NCBI GenBank assembly: GCA_029948255.1
Contig: JALIZF010001916.1
Coordinates: 587,001-651,000, forward strand
From: Telmatactis stephensoni
Taxonomy: Eukaryota > Cnidaria > Anthozoa > Actiniaria > Isophelliidae
Direction: 5' to 3'
Length of the DNA stretch: 64,000 bases
Shown: piece by piece, positions 58,161-64,000 of the stretch
Position numbering within the stretch: position 1 is the first letter of the stretch
How the letters are laid out: the number at the start of each line of letters is the position of its first letter
Translations under genes and position numbers: made by a program
The notes under the pieces: generated by a model
Databases searched by the model: none
What the model saw: only the letters and a program-made list of their open reading frames with translations
Told to the model about the DNA's origin: nothing

Positions 58161-61100
58161 ATGTATGAGAGTACAAAAAACATGTTTTTAACCCGTGCCT
58201 TGGAGAAGATCTTGCACGATAAAGAGGCGAAGAAATCGTACCATTCACAGCTAAGGAAAGCTTGTGAAGTAGCTCTAAGTAAGTCGGATGTTATGTTAAC
58301 GATGGTGTTGTGATATCTACTAGCTCCTTGTGAAATAGTAATAGTGCTAAGAGAATTCCCTGTGGCAAGAATTAAATGGAAAATTGGAATGCGGATGTGT
58401 TTCGATGTGTCACTAGAAAGTCTATAAGTTTGAAGAATAATTGTTTATGCACCCAAACACTTCCTATCAAGAGATGCAGGTGCATCTTGAACAATTAATA
58501 ATGGCTTCAAAAATACTGACAATGGCTAATCCACAATATCAAATGTGTTAGTTGAATTTTAACGGAGTTGAGTAATACGATTTCGTGTAAGTTGTGATTT
58601 TTTTCAATATCAAGTTGTTTATCACAGAATATAATTTGGTTTCATAGATAATCCATATAAAATAAAGGAAAAATTTAATTTATCCAAATCGTTTTCATGG
58701 ATTACAACGAGTGCATTATAATTGAATGCTAATCTTGTTAGCTGGGGGCTACAATAACATTCAAAATATCCCTTTCCATCTAAAGTGGCTCAGTTTTGTT
58801 ATCAAAAATCTGATGGCTTAATCTTTATTATCCATTAATCTGTAGTATGTATGTTGTTATTCCATTACCTCAATGCATTGATACAGAGAACCCCAAAGTT
58901 TGAGTTGAACCAAATGTTATTTACCATTTCAGTCAATTGAATATTCAATCATGTAAATACACAATTAAATTGTTTGTTGTTTGACGTATGTATGTTGTTA
59001 CTCCATTAACTCAATGCATTGATAGAGAGAACCCCAAAGTTTGAGTTGAACCAAATGTTATTTACCATTTCAGTCAATTGAATATTCATGTAAATACACA
59101 TTAAATTGTTTGTTGTTTGAAGTATGTATGTTGTTATTCCATTAACTCAATGCATTAATAGAGAGAACCACAAAGTACTGAGTTGAACCAAATGTTATTA
59201 AAATGTTATGTTACAGTCAATTGAATATTCATGTAAATACATAATTAAATTGTTTGTTGTTTGTACCCTTGCTCATGACCTATAATGATAGTAGTTCTTG
59301 ACAACTGAAATGTTTGTACTATAAAAACATTATTATTATTATTATTACAGAGGAACTCAATGACACTCATGAAACTACCCCATCAGATCAGACGTAAGTA
59401 CATTAAATTCTGACATCTCAGTTTCACATTGATGATACGAGATGCAATTTTTTGGGCATCATTCTGTTATTTCCAATGTTTTTACATAAGTAAATATGAA
59501 ATCAAGAATGGAGTTGAAGTTTGAATGAAAGATGCAGTGCTAGAAGAGAAATCCCACCAAGGAAGCCTTCCAAGCAGTGATCCTACAGTCTTATTGCCCT
59601 AACAAAGCAGAGAAAAATGTCTGACCTCAGCGGGATTCAAGCAGCGGCAGATCTAATGTCTCCCCCCCCCCCATTTTCCGTCAGGCCCTATTTATTTCTC
59701 TCTCTCTCTCCCTCTCTCTCTCCCTCTCTCTCTCCCTCTCTCTCTCCCTCTTGTCTAAACGTGTCTAGGACAATATACTTTCCCAAAGCTTTACTTTCTA
59801 AATGTTTGTTGTTGTTGGTTTTATCGTAATTGCTAATCGAATTGATGCACCTTAGCTCAAATTTTGCATTCGCTATGCTCGCACAAAAGGATAATGACCA
59901 TGATATAGGTTGTTTTAGCCCCTCAGAATTTTATGCCTTGCTAAAGCCCTGTGAGGTTACTTTAGAAGGGGGTTTGAAGAAGTCACACCCCCACTAATGT
60001 GTTTTGTAAAATATACCTGGCAACATATGTTATAAAATGGTGCCCCTCACTTTCAAAAGGTACTGATCTACCGCTGTCAAGCCTATGAGCACTGGATTTG
60101 TATGCCAAAGACCTCATGCCAAAGCTATGTGGTCTGTCATTACATTTGTTCCTAAGAAATTAAGCAGTTATCTGTATTTAAAATTACAATTATTTATCAT
60201 TGCTGAGCTTTTGTACAAGTTTGATGCCGGTATGAATAATTTATTGAACAATAAGTGTTCTTCATGTTTAAAGAGATGGAAGTCCATCATCTGTTTTGCC
60301 ATTGCCTAAAGATGCCATGCCGTTCATCTATGCTGATAAGTACTTCCTGCCATTTGAACTTGCTTGTCAATCAAAGTCTCCACGCATTGTTACAACAGCT
60401 CTTGATTGTTTACAGGTATATACCCCATGTATTGATAATATTATTAAAATGGCCGACTAACATGAAATCCTATATTGTCAGTATGGTTGACTTGAGATCA
60501 GATTAACTAAAATCTTCAAGGGAAATAAAAAAGATTGAGTAGTCAGGAGTTTGTGTGATTGAAGGGAAAATTACAGTAAATATATGATGCAAGTCTGCAG
60601 AGGAGAATCAGTTGGTCAAGTTAATGTGAATTTGGAGTCATGAAGGGTTTGAGTTACTAAGATTGCAACTGTACCTCAGTTGCTTGCTTACTCAGATGTA
60701 ATGAGTGGACAAACAAGTTATTTAGTTTTTTATAATATTATTTCAAATCCTGTTGAATACATATAGTAGCTTTTAAATACTCCTAGGGTGGAAGCATTGA
60801 TGAAAGACATGGTAAACTTCAGTTTTTGTTGATTTGTAGAAACTGATTGCCTATGGTCATCTAGCTGGAGATATTCCAGACAGTACAGAACCAAGTAAAC
60901 GTTTAATTGACAGAATTCATTGAGACTATATGTGGGTGTTTTGTTGGTGTTCAAACTGATGATAGTGTCCAGCTACAAATTATTAAGGTAAGGAGAGGTG
61001 TGATATAAAATTTCATAGCAAAGGAATAATGAAAAAGTACACATTCCCTTGTGGATACAAATGAGATTTTTATTTGTCTTCTGAAGGCATTACTTACAGC

Positions 61101-61756
61101 TGTCACCTCCAATACATGTGAAGTACATGAAGGTACCTTACTGCAGGCAGTGAGGACATGTTACAATATTTACCTTGCAAGCCGCAATCTTATCAACCAA
61201 ACTACAGCTAAAGCAACTCTCAGCCAGATGATCAGTGTAATTTTCCAACGTATGGAACAACAGGCAGTAAGTAGTAGTATTACTGGTTTTATCATCATTA
61301 ATAGTATGTTATCATCATTATCATCTCTATTAACGACATCACTACTAATATCTCATCATCTTTCAATGGGAAATCATCTTATCCAATGGACATCTAAGTC
61401 TCTTGTTGCATTGGACTTTATTTATTATCAGAAATCATTTTTTATAGATATGTGAACATACTCGCATCATCATCATCATCATCATTATCATCCAGTGAGA
61501 CACGAGTATTGATAGTATGAACACCCAGGATATTCTGCTAGGAAGTTTTTACCTTTGGACATTTGTTCTGTTAGTGATATTTTAGTTTTGGACATTTTGG
61601 TAGTGGGGAACTTTCACCATTACTGGTTCCCTAGTGGAGATAATAATTATTCCATACATGTATGTGTTCAAAAATGTTTGGGACAATTGTCTGAACTCAA
61701 CATTTTTTCTATGACATTGGAAAAAAACTTCAGTAAATCTTTGAAGACTAACATTG

Positions 61757-61793
<37 letters not shown>

Positions 61794-63777
61794 TATAATC
61801 AAGTTGCATTTTACTCAGGCCCTTGAAGAAGAAGAAGATGAAAATAGCAAAGACAGTGAAACAAACAGCACAACTTCTAAAGATGAGGAGAAGCCCCAAC
61901 CAAGCCCTGCCCCACCTAGTGGCTCTGAAGTACCTCAGAGCGCTGACACCAGTAAGGATACATCTGATGACAAAGTGTCTGAGGCAGAACAAGCTTCCAA
62001 GGAAGGTGATACCTCATCACAGACAGAAAATACTACAACTGAACCAGTAACTAAGGATCACACAGAAGAAAACTCAATCAAGACAGATGCTGTCACACCT
62101 GAGCAAGTTTCTGGAGAGGAAGGTGATAAAGAAGTAAATGACAAACCAAAGCAAGAAGGTGAAGAAACAATTCCAACAGAGCAAGATGCTGATGAAGGAG
62201 TGGACTTGCAAGGTGTGAATTTTATGAAAAAAATAATATTTAAATAAATAAAATGAATAAATAAATAATTTTTTCATAGCAGTATATCCACATAGTGGTT
62301 CTTCATCTGCTGGCATTCACACACTACTTGATCTACATTAAATATTTTACATGCAATGCTGTTCACATGTGATCCATCACCTAAGCTGGGGCTCAAACCC
62401 AGACCACAGTGGTGAATGGCCAGTGCGGTCACCACTAGGCCAACCATGTCACCCACTTACTGGCATTCTTTCTGATATTATTGCTAAAGGCTTAATGTGC
62501 AGATGCTCCCAACATTGTTACAATGTTAATTCCAACATGTTGTATGTATTTGAACACCCTCAGAGACAATAACACCCTACATTTCTTTTGTTCTGTTATC
62601 ACCAAAGTGCTGCACAAAAATGTTGGGTGCATTTGAACTGCTGACCAACCGTCTTAGGGCCAACAGTTTTGGTTGTTGTTGGGACCATTTGGTTAGGGTT
62701 TAAGCAAAAATGTCCTGCATATGAAACAGTGACACTATAATAACTTGAACATACTACAGATGACCAGCTTGACGATACTGTTAAAGATGCAGAAGAACGA
62801 GAAAATCCTCCACAACAAAGTGAAGACCAAGAAACAACACAAAATGACACAAAGCAACAAGAAGCTAATCAGGTGATCATTATATGAAATTCATTAATTA
62901 TTCAGTGTTTTGAATTTAAGTTGTTGAGAAATTTAGTCTGTAATAATGTTTGCACTTAAATAATCTAATTATTGATAATTACCTATTGAACTATTTTAAT
63001 TGATATTCTTTTTATATTTTACATGTAGCAAGAAAATAAAGAAACTCAAGCAGGTTAGCATGTTTTATTTGGTCATTTATTGATTATTTCATCATTGATT
63101 ATTTATTGATTATTTCATCATTGATTATTTATTGATTATTTCATCATTTCATCACTGAACTCTTGCCTAACGGACACCTTCATATAAAGATGGACACCAT
63201 GGCCAGTCCCTTTCTGCCCAAATGACATCTATTTACTGCATTTAAACTACCTCTAAGACAGAAACTCTCTAAGGAGTTCACTGTACATGACTGTATATAT
63301 TATCTATTTTTTACATGTTATAGAACAAGAGAAACCATTACAGAATGGTGATACTGAACAGGAACCAAGTAACGAATCAACAGAGGAACAAAAAGATGAA
63401 CAAACACCAGAAACAGAACCATCTCCAGACATCACTGCTAGTGAACCAGAAAGTACAAAGGCAGAAAGTAACCAAACACAAGAGAATGGCGCTATTGAAA
63501 CTCCCACTAAAGCAGATCCAAAACAGACTGATACCCCTTCAGCTACAGAGGTGGTAGCTAATGATTCTAAGTCTGATGTAGATCATACTGACGACCATGA
63601 TGAAGCAAAGTCTGTTAGTTCTGTTGATGGCAGCAGCTCATCAACATCACTTACTGGTCAACAACCTGCTGGTCCTGTGAAATTCTCTCATGTCACACAA
63701 AAAGATGCCTTTCTGGTCTTTAGGTCACTGTGTAAACTATCTATGAAACCACTGGCTGATGGACCTTTAGATCCTAA
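58161..63777 (+). CDS. ARFGEF1/2-like: BIG1/2-type Sec7 Arf exchange factor, 5' part (one-base frameshift in exon 4)
   Basis: Nine exons: 58161-58278, 59351-59393, 60274-60415, 60840-60987, 61087-61266, 61819-62212, 62760-62872, 63029-63053, 63324-63777; the gene continues off the right edge. [22 protein letters not shown]-type [82 protein letters not shown] and [20 protein letters not shown] match the N-terminal region of vertebrate ARFGEF1/2 in order, before the Sec7 domain. Such proteins activate Arf GTPases at the trans-Golgi and endosomes. Exons 6-9 encode a long acidic Glu/Gln/Ser/Thr linker. In exon 4 one extra base near 60918 turns the reading into a stop after RLIDRI; the next frame restores IETICGC. 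Exon 3 has a weak acceptor. Confidence 0.9.
58844..59262 (+). repeat. three tandem copies of a 136-141-bp unit, ARFGEF intron 1
   Basis: Units start near 58844, 58986 and 59121, each with GTATGTATGTTGTTA, TTGAGTTGAACCAAATGTTA and AAATTGTTTGTTGTTTG. Confidence 0.9.
61465..61493. repeat. ATC microsatellite
   Basis: Tandem CAT/ATC units in an ARFGEF intron; a second run lies at about 61754-61792. Confidence 0.85.
62241..62456 (-). mobile_element. tRNA-derived SINE with ATTT-repeat tail
   Basis: Minus strand: GTGGGTGACATGG start, A box TGGCCTAGTGG, B box GGTTTGAGCCC (slightly degenerate), about 120 bases of body, then ATTTATTT units at 62241-62269. It sits in an ARFGEF intron, antisense to the gene. 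Its head and tail differ from the SINE at 1244-1524. Confidence 0.65.
63064..63148. repeat. tandem repeat of TTTATTGATTATTTCATCATTGATTA-type units
   Basis: About three units of 28-30 bp in the ARFGEF intron before the last visible exon. Confidence 0.8.
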
Positions 63778-63807
63778 GTATGTCAACTTAATCTTGCTGA
63801 TTAATAA

Positions 63808-63972
63808 CAGGGGCATATTTAGAGGGGGGTCCTAGGGTGCATGTGACCCCCCTTTCTAAGTCAGGGAACGATAGAAAATATAAGAATAGGAACATAGAAG
63901 GGAAGTTGTAGAGTTATAAAAGTGGAAATTGTGCCCGTGACCCCCCTTTGAAAAATCCTAGATACGCCCCTG
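63808..63972. mobile_element. 165-bp MITE with CAGGGGC ends
   Basis: CAGGGGCATATTTAG and its near complement CTAGATACGCCCCTG form the ends, and GGGGGGTC / GACCCCCC pair inside. The type resembles hAT MITEs. No clear target duplication. It lies in an ARFGEF intron, about 30 bp after the 63777 donor. Confidence 0.7.
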
Positions 63973-64000
63973 AATAATGTGATTAATAGATAAACATGTA

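Noticed and set aside
61582..61992. Poly-Asp minus-strand frame
   Set aside because: Antisense of the ATC microsatellite and of the acidic ARFGEF exon.

Overview
The window is nuclear DNA of an animal, most likely an anthozoan cnidarian and probably a stony coral (inference). The basis is intron-rich, A+T-rich metazoan genes, a CR1/L2-type LINE, a Polinton/Maverick element, tRNA-derived SINEs and a dense population of short inverted-repeat elements. I rebuilt gene models by matching splice donors and acceptors and checking codon phase across every junction; no search was run.

Layout. 0.3-6.8 kb: minus-strand 5' half of a GLUT/SLC2A12-like sugar transporter (ten coding exons; the 3' part lies off the left edge). 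7.7-13 kb: no gene seen, one small transposon with a target-site duplication. 13-16.6 kb: a LINE with an intact 1117-residue endonuclease/reverse transcriptase ORF. 18-20.8 kb: a three-exon class A GPCR. 20.8-31 kb: no gene seen, many small inverted-repeat elements. 31.3-33.3 kb: a KLF10/11-like zinc-finger transcription factor with E-box and CCAAT motifs upstream. 36.6-42.6 kb: ornithine decarboxylase in 14 coding exons, carrying a one-base insertion that breaks its frame. 44.5-57.4 kb: a ten-exon 26/29-kDa-type papain-family protease whose third intron holds a 6.87-kb Polinton (46796-53663). 58-63.8 kb: 5' part of a BIG/ARFGEF1-2-type Sec7 Arf exchange factor, also with a one-base insertion, continuing past the right edge.

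The most striking object is the Polinton. It has a perfect 6-bp target duplication, AG...CT ends and 1.2-1.3-kb terminal inverted repeats that are nearly identical except for minisatellite copy number. It carries an apparently complete intronless tRNA-Tyr(GTA) gene with a Pol III terminator, two intact small ORFs, a decayed packaging-ATPase gene, and about 1.3 kb of GATAGC-type satellite holding roughly 95 tandem WGATAR motifs. It lacks polymerase, integrase, protease and capsid genes, so it looks like a non-autonomous derivative that moved after its ATPase decayed. The host protease frame stays open across it.

The host genes are ordinary and functionally unrelated: sugar transport, neuropeptide-type signalling, an immediate-early-type repressor, polyamine synthesis, lysosomal or digestive proteolysis and Golgi traffic. 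They do not form a pathway.
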